Shown piece after piece: positions 1 through 8,126 of a DNA stretch of 64,000 nucleotides (positions are counted from its first letter, which is position 1; each line of letters begins with the position of its first letter). This DNA is from Chloroflexota bacterium (GTDB taxonomy: Bacteria > Chloroflexota > Anaerolineae > Anaerolineales > Anaerolineaceae): contig JAAYUC010000009.1 of assembly GCA_012517865.1 (NCBI GenBank), positions 1-64,000 on the forward strand. Reading direction: 5' to 3'. A model generated the notes under the pieces. That model worked only from the letters and a program-made list of their open reading frames with translations, was not told where the DNA came from and did not search any database. A program made the translations under genes and the position numbers.

Positions 1-276
1 AATCAGGGTCTCAACGTTCTGCTTTTCCTTGGCGGAATCACCCTGGCTGAAGAGGATTTCCACGGTGTAGCCGGCTTTTTGGAGGGCATCCTTGAAGCGG
101 GTTTCATCCTGGATCCAGCGGGGTTCGTCCTTGGTCGGCAGCACAATGCCGACTGCCAGTTTTTCACCAGCGGCGGGCGCTTCAGTGGCGGCCTGCTGGG
201 TCGCGCAGCCTGCAAGGGCGAGGCTGGCTGCGAGAACAATGCTTACAACTAACCAAACAAATCTTCTAGCTTTCAT
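1..276 (-). CDS. Sugar ABC transporter substrate-binding lipoprotein (N-terminal part)
   Basis: Only the first 92 codons are in the window; the gene runs off the left edge. The product starts with a lipoprotein signal peptide (K-A-R-R, a hydrophobic stretch, lipobox L-A-G-C at residues 21-24), a short Ala/Thr/Glu linker, then K-L-A-V-G-I-V-L-P-T-K and a segment rich in E-R-W-Q-D. This resembles the N-terminal lobe of periplasmic monosaccharide-binding proteins of the ChvE/xylose/ribose type, which deliver sugars to an ABC permease. Two ATGs are possible (282 and 276). The AAGGAGT Shine-Dalgarno at 283-289 touches the first but sits 6-7 nt before the second, so 276 is chosen. The exact sugar cannot be told. 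Confidence 0.8.
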   Translation of the reverse strand, partial: MKARRFVWLVVSIVLAASLALAGCATQQAATEAPAAGEKLAVGIVLPTKDEPRWIQDETRFKDALQKAGYTVEILFSQGDSAKEKQNVETLI

Positions 277-773
277 ACTCATACTCCTTAGTAAATGTAA
301 CTCCGAATTTGTGATGGTTTAGAACTGTTTATCGTGTTTGTTGATAATTATCACTCCCTTCTATAGTGGTCAGCTATGTATCAAATTATCCTCCAAAACG
401 GAGTGTATAGGTTGGGATTAAGCAAATTCCAAGACTTCGCGCATACCGCGAGCTCCGCTTGGAGAATAACCGAACAATCTAATTTGGGTACTCGTATTAA
501 AGAAAGATTAACAACGTTAATTAGATAACACAAATCCAAGAAAACGTCAATCACTTCATCCCTGTACAACACACCTGTCTCATAAACACATTCAGACACC
601 TCTGCATCCCGCCCTTCGGTGTCGGGAGCTGTATCGCGGAAAGACCTCTTACTGCACCTGTACAGGAACCCGGCCGGGAGCATTGTTAATGAAACGCTGA
701 TATACAGCAAGGCGGCAGGCGACAGGCGGATGATATAATCCTGAGAATTGAATTTAAAAGGAAAAGAGTCATT
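277..773. other. Intergenic region between divergent genes
   Basis: About 500 bases with no convincing gene. It holds the leader of the sugar-binding-protein gene (left) and the promoter of the CpXC gene (right). A perfect 12-bp palindrome, TGATAATTATCA, at 342-353 lies about 65 bp upstream of the binding-protein start and could be an operator. A 109-codon minus-strand frame at 381-710 has no recognisable domain and is not counted as a gene. Confidence 0.5.
734..739 (+). promoter_or_regulatory. -10 box of the CpXC-protein gene
   Basis: A perfect TATAAT lies 35 nt before the ATG at 774, followed by an A-rich leader with AAAGGA as a plausible ribosome binding site. No good -35 is visible. Confidence 0.5.
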
Positions 774-2138
774 ATGCCAAAAACCACTGTCGCGTGTCCG
801 CGCTGCCGCACCCCAATTACCGCCGATATCAACCGCTTGTTTGATTTAACCAGCGACCCTCAGGCCAAAGAAAAACTCCTATCAGGGTCTGCCAATTTTA
901 TCAATTGCCCTGTCTGCCATTATCAGGGCGTTTATCCTTCCCCAATTGTGTACCACGACCCGGACAAGGAACTGCTGTTAACCTATTTCCCTCCGGAAGC
1001 GAACCTGCCGGTGCCGGAGCAGGAAAAGATAATCGGTCCGCTGATTAAGAAAGTGGTGGACGCGCTGCCGCCTGAAAAGCGCAAGGGATACTTACTCAGA
1101 CCGCAAACCATGTTGACTCAACAGCTGCTTTTCGAAACCATCCTGAAAGCTGACGGCATAACCCCTGAGATGATGAAAGCCCAGCAGGAAAAACTGGCCT
1201 TAATTTCTCAGCTGGCCGCGGCCGCGCCTGAGAACCTGCCGCAGCTCATCGCTCAGAACGACAGCAAAATTGATGAACAGGTCTTCATGCTCGTCTCCCG
1301 GCTGGCGGAAGCATCAGCGGCTGGTGGAGACCAGGACGGTGTGCAAATCCTGGTAAATCTGCAGCGCGGCTTGCTGGAACACTCTTCCTACGGCAAGAAC
1401 CTTGCCGAACAGGCGCGCGAGTCCCAGGCTGCGGTCCGGAGCCTGCAGGAACTCAGCCAGAAAGGTCTGACGCGCGAATCTTTGCTGGGGCTCATGATTG
1501 AGTCCGCGGAGTCTGACGCGCGGCTGACCACGCTGGTCACGATGGCCCGCGGCGGGCTGGATTACACTTTCTTCGAGCAGCTGACCGCGAAAATTGACGC
1601 CTCGAGCGGGGAAGAGAAGGCCCGGCTCAGCGCGCTGCGCGAGAAACTATTACAGCTGACAGCGGCTGTGGACGCGGCTTTGAAAGCGCAGATGGATCGG
1701 GCGCAGGCGCTGCTGGATGAAATTCTAAAATCTGAAAATATTGAGGAAGCCACCGAAAAAGCCCTCCCGCGCGTTGACCAGGCTTTCGCTGACGTTGTCA
1801 ACCATGCCGTCCAGCACGCCCAGGCTGAGCAGGACCAGGAAAAGCTGAACAAGCTGATGCGCGTCATCGCGGTGGTTCAGTCCGCCACGCAGTCTGGCGC
1901 CGCCTTGCAAATGATTGAAATTTTGCTGCAGGCAGAAAACGCAGAAGCCCGCCAGCAGATATTTGAAAAAGCCGGCGATGCCATTGACGCGGAATTTCTG
2001 CAAATGCTGAATGAACTTATCGGGCAGATGGAAAAGAACAATGAGCAGCCCGAAGCGCTGGCCCGCCTGAAAGAGATTAGCCGCGAGGCGCTGCGCTTCT
2101 CCATGCAGCGCAACTTCGCAAGAGAAAATCCTGCTTAG
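774..2138 (+). CDS. CpXC-domain protein
   Basis: A 454-residue cytoplasmic protein. Its N-terminus carries two C-P-x-C knuckles, C8-P-R-C11 and C45-P-V-C48, the hallmark of the CpXC domain (a predicted metal-binding module). The rest, from about residue 110, is almost wholly helical, charged and Ala/Leu/Glu-rich, with runs that look like coiled coil. No catalytic motif was recognised. The gene ends tail-to-tail with the FHA regulator gene, overlapping it by 4 bp, and lies beside a Ser/Thr kinase gene, so a role in the same signalling unit is an inference. ATG 774 follows an AAAGGA site and the TATAAT at 734. Confidence 0.75.
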   Translation: MPKTTVACPRCRTPITADINRLFDLTSDPQAKEKLLSGSANFINCPVCHYQGVYPSPIVYHDPDKELLLTYFPPEANLPVPEQEKIIGPLIKKVVDALPPEKRKGYLLRPQTMLTQQLLFETILKADGITPEMMKAQQEKLALISQLAAAAPENLPQLIAQNDSKIDEQVFMLVSRLAEASAAGGDQDGVQILVNLQRGLLEHSSYGKNLAEQARESQAAVRSLQELSQKGLTRESLLGLMIESAESDARLTTLVTMARGGLDYTFFEQLTAKIDASSGEEKARLSALREKLLQLTAAVDAALKAQMDRAQALLDEILKSENIEEATEKALPRVDQAFADVVNHAVQHAQAEQDQEKLNKLMRVIAVVQSATQSGAALQMIEILLQAENAEARQQIFEKAGDAIDAEFLQMLNELIGQMEKNNEQPEALARLKEISREALRFSMQRNFARENPA

Positions 2139-2779
2139 TGCGGCCGATTTTCGAGACGTAAACCGTGACCCCGAACCGTGACGAGATAGTTATAATCGGG
2201 GTCAATTTGGTTAATCCGGTCGCGCAAGCGCCGGACGAGCGCGTCGAATGCCTGCTCGGTCACCCAGGGAGTTTCATCGCCCCAGACTGCCCGGATGAGT
2301 TCTTCGCGGCTTACCACCTCTCCACTTTTCGCGTAGAGCGCGTTCAGCAGGCTGAACTGCTGCGCGGATAACGGCGGGGTGATTTCAACACCGCGCACCC
2401 AGACCCGCCGCGCGGTCTCATCCAGTTGCAGGGTGAAGGCGCGCAGGTATTCCCCAGGCAGTTCCCCCACTGGCAGGGTGGCGTCGGAGGAGAGGAACTG
2501 GAAGGTTTGCGCGAACGCCACCCGGATTTCATCGCTCTCGCGCAGTTGCGTCGGACCGGTGAGCAGCTGCCCGTTCAGATAGGTGCCGTTCTTGCTGTTC
2601 AGGTCTTCAAGGAATACGGCGTTATCGCGCAGGGAAAGGCGCGCGTGCTGTCGTGAGACCTGGCGGTCGGGAATAGCCACATCGCAGCTTTCGTCCCGGC
2701 CGATGGTCAGCGTGCCGCTGACCGGCCACTGCTGCCCGGAAAGCGGACCTGATTGAGCAAGAAGAACTGCAAATTCCAT
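2135..2779 (-). CDS. FHA domain / winged-helix DNA-binding regulator
   Basis: A 214-residue protein with two domains. Residues about 1-100 form a forkhead-associated domain, with the typical G-R-(D), S-R-x-H-A and N-G-T-Y-(L)-N-G motifs that bind phosphothreonine. Residues about 115-210 form an OmpR/PhoB-type winged helix: an L-S-x-x-E/Q-F-x-L-L-type segment, then G-E-V-V-S-R-E-E-L, then V-R-G-H-G near the end. It is therefore likely a transcription factor that reads a Thr-phosphorylated partner instead of being phosphorylated on a receiver Asp. The adjacent divergent gene encodes a Ser/Thr kinase, the obvious source of such a phospho-epitope (inference). No transmembrane segment is seen. Confidence 0.85.
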   Translation of the reverse strand: MEFAVLLAQSGPLSGQQWPVSGTLTIGRDESCDVAIPDRQVSRQHARLSLRDNAVFLEDLNSKNGTYLNGQLLTGPTQLRESDEIRVAFAQTFQFLSSDATLPVGELPGEYLRAFTLQLDETARRVWVRGVEITPPLSAQQFSLLNALYAKSGEVVSREELIRAVWGDETPWVTEQAFDALVRRLRDRINQIDPDYNYLVTVRGHGLRLENRPH

Positions 2780-2803
2780 TCAGAACCCTTCGAACTTATG
2801 CGC

Positions 2804-2819
2804 TATAATTTATATTATA
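2804..2819. promoter_or_regulatory. Overlapping divergent -10 boxes (FHA regulator / kinase)
   Basis: TATAAT on the plus strand at 2804-2809 points to the kinase gene. TATAAT on the minus strand at 2814-2819 points to the FHA-regulator gene. Each predicted start site falls in or next to the other's -10 box, so the two promoters should exclude one another. Confidence 0.5.
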
Positions 2820-2883
2820 ACCCACGCGATTTCGCTCGGTTCCCGCGCCAAAATTCCTACACGCCGAAACAGGAAGCGCGCGG

Positions 2884-3900
2884 ATGCTCTTGGAAAGGGA
2901 AGCACCCATGCCCGTTCATGCCGTCAAAGGTGAAATTCTGCATGACCGCTACCGCATTGACAGAATCATTGGTCAGGGCGGCTACGGCTGCATCTACCTG
3001 GCGGAAGATATGCGCCTCAGCGGTCGATACTGCGCTGTAAAGCAGGTTTCTTACGATGCTTCGCTCCCGCCGGAGCTGTTGGAAGAGTCGCGCGAGCAAT
3101 TCTTAAAAGAAGCGACCGTTCTGGCGCGCCTGGACCATCCGAACCTGCCCAAGGTTTCTGATTACTTTTCCATCAATGCCGATGATTATCTGGTGATGGA
3201 TTACGTCCCCGGCGAAGATTTACGCGCGCTTGTCTCGAGGGCGGCCGCGGAGAAACGGTTTCTGGATGAGGAAGATGTTTTGGATTGGGCGCGTCAGATT
3301 GCCGATGCGCTGGACTACCTGCACAATCAGCAGCCCCCCATTGTGCATCGGGATATCAAGCCTTCCAATCTGAAACTGACCCCCTCCGGGCTGGTCAAAC
3401 TTGTCGATTTCGGACTGGTCAAATTTTTAGCGCCGGGAGAAGTCACCATCACCATCTTGCAGGGGCAGGGTACGGCTATCTATACCCCGCTGGAGCAATA
3501 CGGTGGCGACAGCCTGCATACCGACCGCCGCGCGGATATCTACGCGTTTGGCGGTACGCTTTATCACCTGCTCACCAATCAAGCTCCTGTGAATGTGCGC
3601 GACCGTTTTTTGGACCCGAAAAGTTTGCCTTCTCCGCGCTCACTGAACCCCGCGATTTCCCCCCGGGTGGAGGAAGCAGTCCTTTGGGCGCTGCAGCTCC
3701 ACCCGGATGACCGTCCTGCCGATGTGCGCGCCTTTCTGAAGGCTCTGACCGGAGAAACAACCAATCACCTGCGCGGCAGCCTGGCTGGCAACGGCGCCAA
3801 ACGCGCAGAACGCATGAATGACGCGGATTGGCGTTTGGTGGCAATTTCCGCGGGGCTGGGTTTTTTGAGTTTGCTGCTCACATTGCTGCGCAATTTGTAA
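2884..3900 (+). CDS. Membrane-anchored Ser/Thr protein kinase
   Basis: A 338-residue Hanks-type (PknB-like) kinase. Visible motifs are the glycine loop I-G-Q-G-G-Y-G, the lysine in C-A-V-K-Q-V, the catalytic loop H-R-D-I-K-P-S-N, and D-F-G in V-D-F-G-L-V-K. The kinase domain fills nearly the whole protein. It ends in one hydrophobic helix of about 20 residues followed by R-N-L, so it is tail-anchored with no extracellular sensor domain. ATG 2884 has AGGAAG 7 nt upstream. A second ATG at 2908 also has a good site (GGAAAGGGA) and would remove eight residues without harming the domain. It lies divergent from the FHA regulator. Confidence 0.9.
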   Translation: MLLEREAPMPVHAVKGEILHDRYRIDRIIGQGGYGCIYLAEDMRLSGRYCAVKQVSYDASLPPELLEESREQFLKEATVLARLDHPNLPKVSDYFSINADDYLVMDYVPGEDLRALVSRAAAEKRFLDEEDVLDWARQIADALDYLHNQQPPIVHRDIKPSNLKLTPSGLVKLVDFGLVKFLAPGEVTITILQGQGTAIYTPLEQYGGDSLHTDRRADIYAFGGTLYHLLTNQAPVNVRDRFLDPKSLPSPRSLNPAISPRVEEAVLWALQLHPDDRPADVRAFLKALTGETTNHLRGSLAGNGAKRAERMNDADWRLVAISAGLGFLSLLLTLLRNL

Positions 3901-4267
3901 CCGGGCGGGGAGTTTGCTGCCATTCGCGCGGGTGTGAGAGGGGGGCAAGGCGGGCTCAGCGCGGCGGTTAGGATTTAATCCCTTTGAAGGCGCGGATGAT
4001 TAACTTGGCGTAATAAACAGGATTCTTCGCTTACGTGTCAGAGGACTGGCTGATTATCATGCTGGGCGCAGCGAAGGATTTTTTTCCATCCAGCCCTTAA
4101 GATTCTGTGTTTCATTCAGGCTGACAGACGTCCGGCCAGCCTGCGTTTTTGGATTGCCATCCCGGGCAGTTAATCGACACACTGACGGATGAAAGCGACC
4201 TCAGGCAGCCTCCCGGAAAAAAGAGCCGGAACAGCCAGCCCGTTTCTATCATGCTTTTAGCAGGGCA
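3901..4267. other. Intergenic region between convergent genes
   Basis: No gene was found. At 4020-4083 there is a stretch with TTCGCT near its left end and AGCGAA near its right end, flanked by GGATTC and GGATTT. It resembles a decayed interspersed palindromic repeat. No clear terminator was found for either flanking gene. Confidence 0.4.
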
Positions 4268-7039
4268 TTAATCGGAGCGCGCGGCGGTCTTTTTGATGAA
4301 CCACCAAATCAGGGCGCCCAGCCAGCCAAAAAGCATCCCGCTCAGCGCGACTTCAACGATAAACCAGGTGCCGCCTGCCCGCACAAGGCTTTCCAGCGAC
4401 GGCAGCCCCAGGGTGAGGAGCAGATACGCCGCGAATCCGCCAATCAGAGCGCATACTCCCGCGCGCATTCCCCAAAGCTGCGAGCCCCACCAAAACCGCC
4501 CGGACGCGAAGGCCGCCGCGAAGCCCAAAGACATCACCATAATCGTCAGCAGCCAGTCATCCATCCCCGGAAAACTGCCAGCTTGGGAATTTTCGGGTGA
4601 AGGCGAAGCGACAATTTCCGCGGTGGCAGTCGGCATAGGCGTCGGGCTCGGGGCAACCGTGGGGGTGTTGGTAGGCATGATCAGCTGCGCCAATCCGCCC
4701 TGAGTGTTCAGGATGAGCGTGCCGGAAGTGGTAGCGGGCTCGCTGCTGGCGGTCACCTCAAAAATGCCGTCGCGTTCAATGCGGTACTCCATAGCGGCAA
4801 AGCCGTTTTTGGTGACGGCCTGAGGCTGTCCAATGATGGCCTGGTCGCCTGCCAGACGGATGGTAAACTGCACCACTGTTCCATCCGGCACCAAATGCTG
4901 GTTGTGGTCGCGTATCACCCCGGCTTGTATCCTGACGGTCTCGCCCACCGCGAAGAGCGGCATCGGTGTTGCTTCTCCGGCTGCTGAACCGGCTTCCGGG
5001 GTGGGCATTTCCCGCGTCGGGACCAACGTGATGGGAATGACCTGGTCGGGATTGGGAGAGGTCTCAAAGATGAGGTCGTACCCGACGGCGGGTAAAGAGA
5101 CAGGAAGGGAGCCGGAAGCTTGAATCTCCTGCATTAGCACGCGCGCGGCAACATCCAGGCTGGATTGGCTGTTGTTGTAAAGGGCGAAGTACGCGGTGAG
5201 TTTAGAAATTTCGGTAGCGTCCAGATAGTAGGGCGCGTCGTACGCGAAGACGATGACCTTTTTATCGCGGATTAAATCCAGGCGTTCTGAGAGGACGCGC
5301 CGCAGTGCGTAAGATTCGGGGAGCGCCGGGTCCAGGTCTTGAATATTAAATATTACCCAGCTGGCGCGCTTGAGATTGTCCGGCAGATAGGGGTCTGAAA
5401 GCTCGGTTTTTCGGTCCAGAATCTCGGTAAGATGGCTGAAACTGTAAGAGCTCAGGCGATTCTGGAGCAGCTGATTGCTGCCGGTCGGACCGTACAGGCG
5501 CATCAGGGTGTTCTGGAATTGAGAAGCCGCAAGGTTATAGGTTGGCAGGCAGGCGCTGCATTGTTTCTCGGCGCGTTGGTCGGAGAAAATGACCATGTAC
5601 TCATAGGTTCCCGGCGGGCTCGGCAGCAGGCTGTCCAGGTAGTCCTGGCTGGGGGAGATGAGCGTTGCCGCTTCGCGGGCGATGTTGAACGCGAGTTGGG
5701 AATTGTTGCCAATCTGCTCCAGGCCGGCGCGGTCCGGGATGACTTTCTCGATGTCGAACTCCCCATAAAGGCGCAGCTTGGCATTGAGAATACGCAAAAC
5801 GGCTTCGTCCACGCGCTGGGCGAAGGCGGGGTCTTCCTCGTATTTGCTGGAAAAATAGTTCAAGGTCTGAACGATGGTATCGTAAGGGGAGGCGTCGCCG
5901 GGGCTGGTGAAGTCATTCATGTAAAGCAGGTCATTGCCGGCGAGAAAAGCGGTCCGCGCGATTGTATTCGCGTCAAAAGTGCTGCCGGTTGGGTCAAAGA
6001 ACGAGCGCACGGCTTTGCTGCCGAGGCTGTGGCTTACCGTCAGGCCGCCCGAGCCGCGCCAGCTTGCCAGGGGCTCCACTGCCAGCAGCTGGGAAAGCGC
6101 GGTGGCGTCAAAGCTGATGGGGCGGGTTGTGGCGCGGATATTGCCCTGGAAGCCTTGAAAGCGAATATGAGAAACTATAATGCCGTCCGCCCGCGCGCTA
6201 AAATCTTCCGCAGAGGTGACCGCGAAGAAGGGAGCCAGTTCAATCTGCTTCAGCTGCTCCAGAGACTTCCGAACGGTGGCGACTTCCTCATCCGGCGGGC
6301 GGTCGGCGCTGCCGAGGCCGGGAAAATGCCGCGCTATTACGCTTATGCGGTTCTGGCTGCCGGCGTGAATTCCGGTGATGTAGGCCCGCCCGATTTCGCC
6401 AACCCAATATGGGTCCCCTCCGTAAATATCCGCGCCGGAGTATGCCGCCGTTTCCATGCTGGTGGTCTCCGCCACATCCAGGTTGGGGCCCAGGAATAGG
6501 TTAAATCCAAGCGCGGAAAGCTCGCTGCCGATTACCTGGCCGGCCTGCTCTGCCAGGGATGGAGACCAAGTGGCGCCGAGCGTCATCTGGCTGGGTTGGT
6601 CGCTGAGGCCAGTCAGAATCTGGCTGGCGCTGTTTCCTGTCTGTTCAATTCCGATGAAGAGCGGCACGTAGGCGGGCAGGCTGCCGCTGAGGGCCGTATT
6701 GGGAGCAGGCTGGGATTTTTCCCAGGCAGCTGTCTGCATAGCGGCAATCAGGCCGTAGGCCGCTGAAAGCGTATCCGTACCAGTGAAATTGTCGTGGTCA
6801 GCGCGCAGCACAAACCCGCCGATGTGATGGGTTTTGATTAAATCGAGCAAAGCTGAGCCTTCGCTGACGTTGCTGCCGTTGAATGTAATCAAGAACAGCT
6901 GGCCGACTTTTTCGGCCGGGCTCATCGAAGCGAGCAGGGCATCCGCCTGAGAAGGGGTGCGCGCCTGAGCGGAGACAGGAAGCATGGCAAGCAGCAGGCT
7001 GAGCGCCATGACGAGCCCAAGTGCGCGGCGCTTCTTCAT
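4268..7039 (-). CDS. GH3-like membrane protein, probably catalytically inactive
   Basis: A 923-residue exported protein. The order is: signal peptide (M-K-K-R-R then a hydrophobic run to A-Q-A); a glycoside hydrolase family 3 N-domain resembling NagZ beta-N-acetylglucosaminidases (S-P-A-E-K-V-G-Q-L-F, then R-H-F-P-G-L-G); a GH3 C-domain; an Ig-like domain; a Thr/Pro linker; and three C-terminal transmembrane helices. NagZ enzymes have a nucleophile Asp in an S/T-D-(D/A) motif and a D-x-H acid/base loop. Here the first reads V-S-H-S-L-G and the second lacks the His, so hydrolase activity is doubtful. The ATG at 7039 overlaps the stop of the phosphodiesterase gene (ATGA) and has GGAAGG upstream. 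A longer frame to 7084 is rejected because the signal peptide begins at 7039. Confidence 0.8.
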   Translation of the reverse strand: MKKRRALGLVMALSLLLAMLPVSAQARTPSQADALLASMSPAEKVGQLFLITFNGSNVSEGSALLDLIKTHHIGGFVLRADHDNFTGTDTLSAAYGLIAAMQTAAWEKSQPAPNTALSGSLPAYVPLFIGIEQTGNSASQILTGLSDQPSQMTLGATWSPSLAEQAGQVIGSELSALGFNLFLGPNLDVAETTSMETAAYSGADIYGGDPYWVGEIGRAYITGIHAGSQNRISVIARHFPGLGSADRPPDEEVATVRKSLEQLKQIELAPFFAVTSAEDFSARADGIIVSHIRFQGFQGNIRATTRPISFDATALSQLLAVEPLASWRGSGGLTVSHSLGSKAVRSFFDPTGSTFDANTIARTAFLAGNDLLYMNDFTSPGDASPYDTIVQTLNYFSSKYEEDPAFAQRVDEAVLRILNAKLRLYGEFDIEKVIPDRAGLEQIGNNSQLAFNIAREAATLISPSQDYLDSLLPSPPGTYEYMVIFSDQRAEKQCSACLPTYNLAASQFQNTLMRLYGPTGSNQLLQNRLSSYSFSHLTEILDRKTELSDPYLPDNLKRASWVIFNIQDLDPALPESYALRRVLSERLDLIRDKKVIVFAYDAPYYLDATEISKLTAYFALYNNSQSSLDVAARVLMQEIQASGSLPVSLPAVGYDLIFETSPNPDQVIPITLVPTREMPTPEAGSAAGEATPMPLFAVGETVRIQAGVIRDHNQHLVPDGTVVQFTIRLAGDQAIIGQPQAVTKNGFAAMEYRIERDGIFEVTASSEPATTSGTLILNTQGGLAQLIMPTNTPTVAPSPTPMPTATAEIVASPSPENSQAGSFPGMDDWLLTIMVMSLGFAAAFASGRFWWGSQLWGMRAGVCALIGGFAAYLLLTLGLPSLESLVRAGGTWFIVEVALSGMLFGWLGALIWWFIKKTAARSD

Positions 7040-7785
7040 GGCCTTCCTTCCAATACTGCCCTGGCCGCGGCGGGGTTGTTGCAAATGATGCCGTCCACGC
7101 CAAAAGAACGCATCCGCAGCAGCGCCTGCGGTTCGTCCACCGTCCAGGTATTCAATTGCTTCCCGCGCGCGTGCAGCCGGGCGGTCATCTCGCGCGTCAC
7201 ATCTTTGTAGTATGGATGCAGCGCGTGGTAGGGGAACAGCCTTCCCATTCCGCCCAGCATCCGCCGGTCCCCTGGGGAAACGAGCAGTCCGCGCTGAATG
7301 CGGGGATTGATTTTTGCGGCTTTGCTGAGGTTGATGGGGTTAAAGGAAGAAAGCAGGACGGAATCTTCCAGGTGGAAACGCTCGGTAAGGCTGATGACGC
7401 GCGCGGTCAAGTCGTCCAAGGGACGGGCGTAGTTCTTCAATTCGACATTGATGCGCATCTTCCCGCCCACCGCTTCGAACACCTCCGTCAGCGTGGGCAG
7501 TTTCTCGCCGCGGAAATTCTCCCCAAAGTGCGCGCCCGCGTCCAACTCCCGCAAGGCTGCCAGAGGCATTTCCGCCACCTTGCCGCTGCCGTTCGTGGTG
7601 CGGTCAACGGTTGAATCGTGGATAACCACCAGTTCTTTATCCCGGCTCAACATCACATCCAGCTCGATGCCGTCCGCGCCGGCCTGCAAGGCCAGCAAAA
7701 AAGCCGCCAGCGTGTTTTCTGGCGCCAGGGCACTGGCTCCTCTGTGGGCGTAGATGAGAGGGAAGGGCTTCTCTTCGTATTCCAT
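7036..7785 (-). CDS. Glycerophosphodiester phosphodiesterase
   Basis: A 249-residue GDPD-family enzyme. It should hydrolyse glycerophosphodiesters to glycerol-3-phosphate and an alcohol. The family's metal and catalytic residues are present: H14-R-G16, E23-N24, E41-x-D43 and H56-D57, on a TIM-barrel-length protein. There is no signal peptide, so it is cytoplasmic. The start lies 8 nt after a TATAAT box with no Shine-Dalgarno between, so the transcript is probably leaderless. The stop overlaps the ATG of the GH3-like gene, so the two genes are translationally coupled. Confidence 0.92.
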   Translation of the reverse strand: MEYEEKPFPLIYAHRGASALAPENTLAAFLLALQAGADGIELDVMLSRDKELVVIHDSTVDRTTNGSGKVAEMPLAALRELDAGAHFGENFRGEKLPTLTEVFEAVGGKMRINVELKNYARPLDDLTARVISLTERFHLEDSVLLSSFNPINLSKAAKINPRIQRGLLVSPGDRRMLGGMGRLFPYHALHPYYKDVTREMTARLHARGKQLNTWTVDEPQALLRMRSFGVDGIICNNPAAARAVLEGRP

Positions 7786-7793
7786 TGGAATAA

Positions 7794-7799
7794 ATTATA
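7794..7799 (-). promoter_or_regulatory. Extended -10 box, leaderless glycerophosphodiesterase promoter
   Basis: On the minus strand TGC-TATAAT is followed by 8 nt and then the ATG at 7785. Transcription should begin at or next to the start codon. Confidence 0.6.
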
Positions 7800-7838
7800 G
7801 CATGCGCGGGCTGGAGAACGGCGCGTCGGAAATTAAAA

Positions 7839-7872
7839 TACAAGCAGCGGCCCGTCGTTACCGCTGCTTGTA
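7839..7872 (-). terminator. Perfect 12-bp hairpin with a minus-strand U-tract
   Basis: Arms 7839-7850 and 7861-7872 are exact complements around a 10-nt loop. Read on the minus strand the stem is followed by TTTTAATTT, so it fits an intrinsic terminator. It lies upstream of the glycerophosphodiesterase promoter and could stop antisense or upstream transcription from entering that gene. Confidence 0.55.
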
Positions 7873-8033
7873 CCTGGAGGAGAAAGATCGAAAATGTTCG
7901 TTCGTGTCGTTCCGCAGCCAGTCGTCCTGTCCGGCTGCCGCTGTTTTATTGAGAAAACAGCTTCCCGTCTATCCTTATGCCTTGATACTATCAAAACTTC
8001 CTGTGATTTCGCCAAAAAAAAGCTTGGAGAACG

Positions 8034-8065
8034 CTGTGAAATAACCTGTCACAGGATTTTCACAG
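8034..8065. promoter_or_regulatory. Nested palindrome upstream of the two-component genes
   Basis: Outer arms CTGTGAAA (8034-8041) and TTTCACAG (8058-8065) enclose inner arms CCTGT (8045-8049) and ACAGG (8051-8055). The two dyads share nearly one centre, about 75 bp before the response-regulator start. This looks like an operator, possibly for autoregulation. Confidence 0.45.
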
Positions 8066-8082
8066 CCGCAGCGGGTATATTG

Positions 8083-8094
8083 TGATATATATCA
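8083..8094. promoter_or_regulatory. 12-bp AT-rich palindrome near the response-regulator promoter
   Basis: TGATATATATCA is a perfect palindrome about 35 nt before the ATG at 8127. It could contain the -10 element or bind a regulator. Confidence 0.3.
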
Positions 8095-8126
8095 ATTAAC
8101 CAGACCGATTCTCAGGGAAGATTTAT

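Noticed and set aside
381..710. 109-codon minus-strand frame in the first intergenic region
   Set aside because: No recognisable domain, no good ribosome binding site, and it spans the likely promoter regions of both flanking genes.
5432..6499. 355-codon plus-strand frame
   Set aside because: It lies wholly antisense to the GH3-like gene, whose domains are clear; such long antisense frames are common in GC-rich genes.
7894..8085. 63-codon plus-strand frame upstream of the response regulator
   Set aside because: The GGAGG lies 13 nt from the ATG, the composition is not protein-like, and it covers the palindromic operator region.
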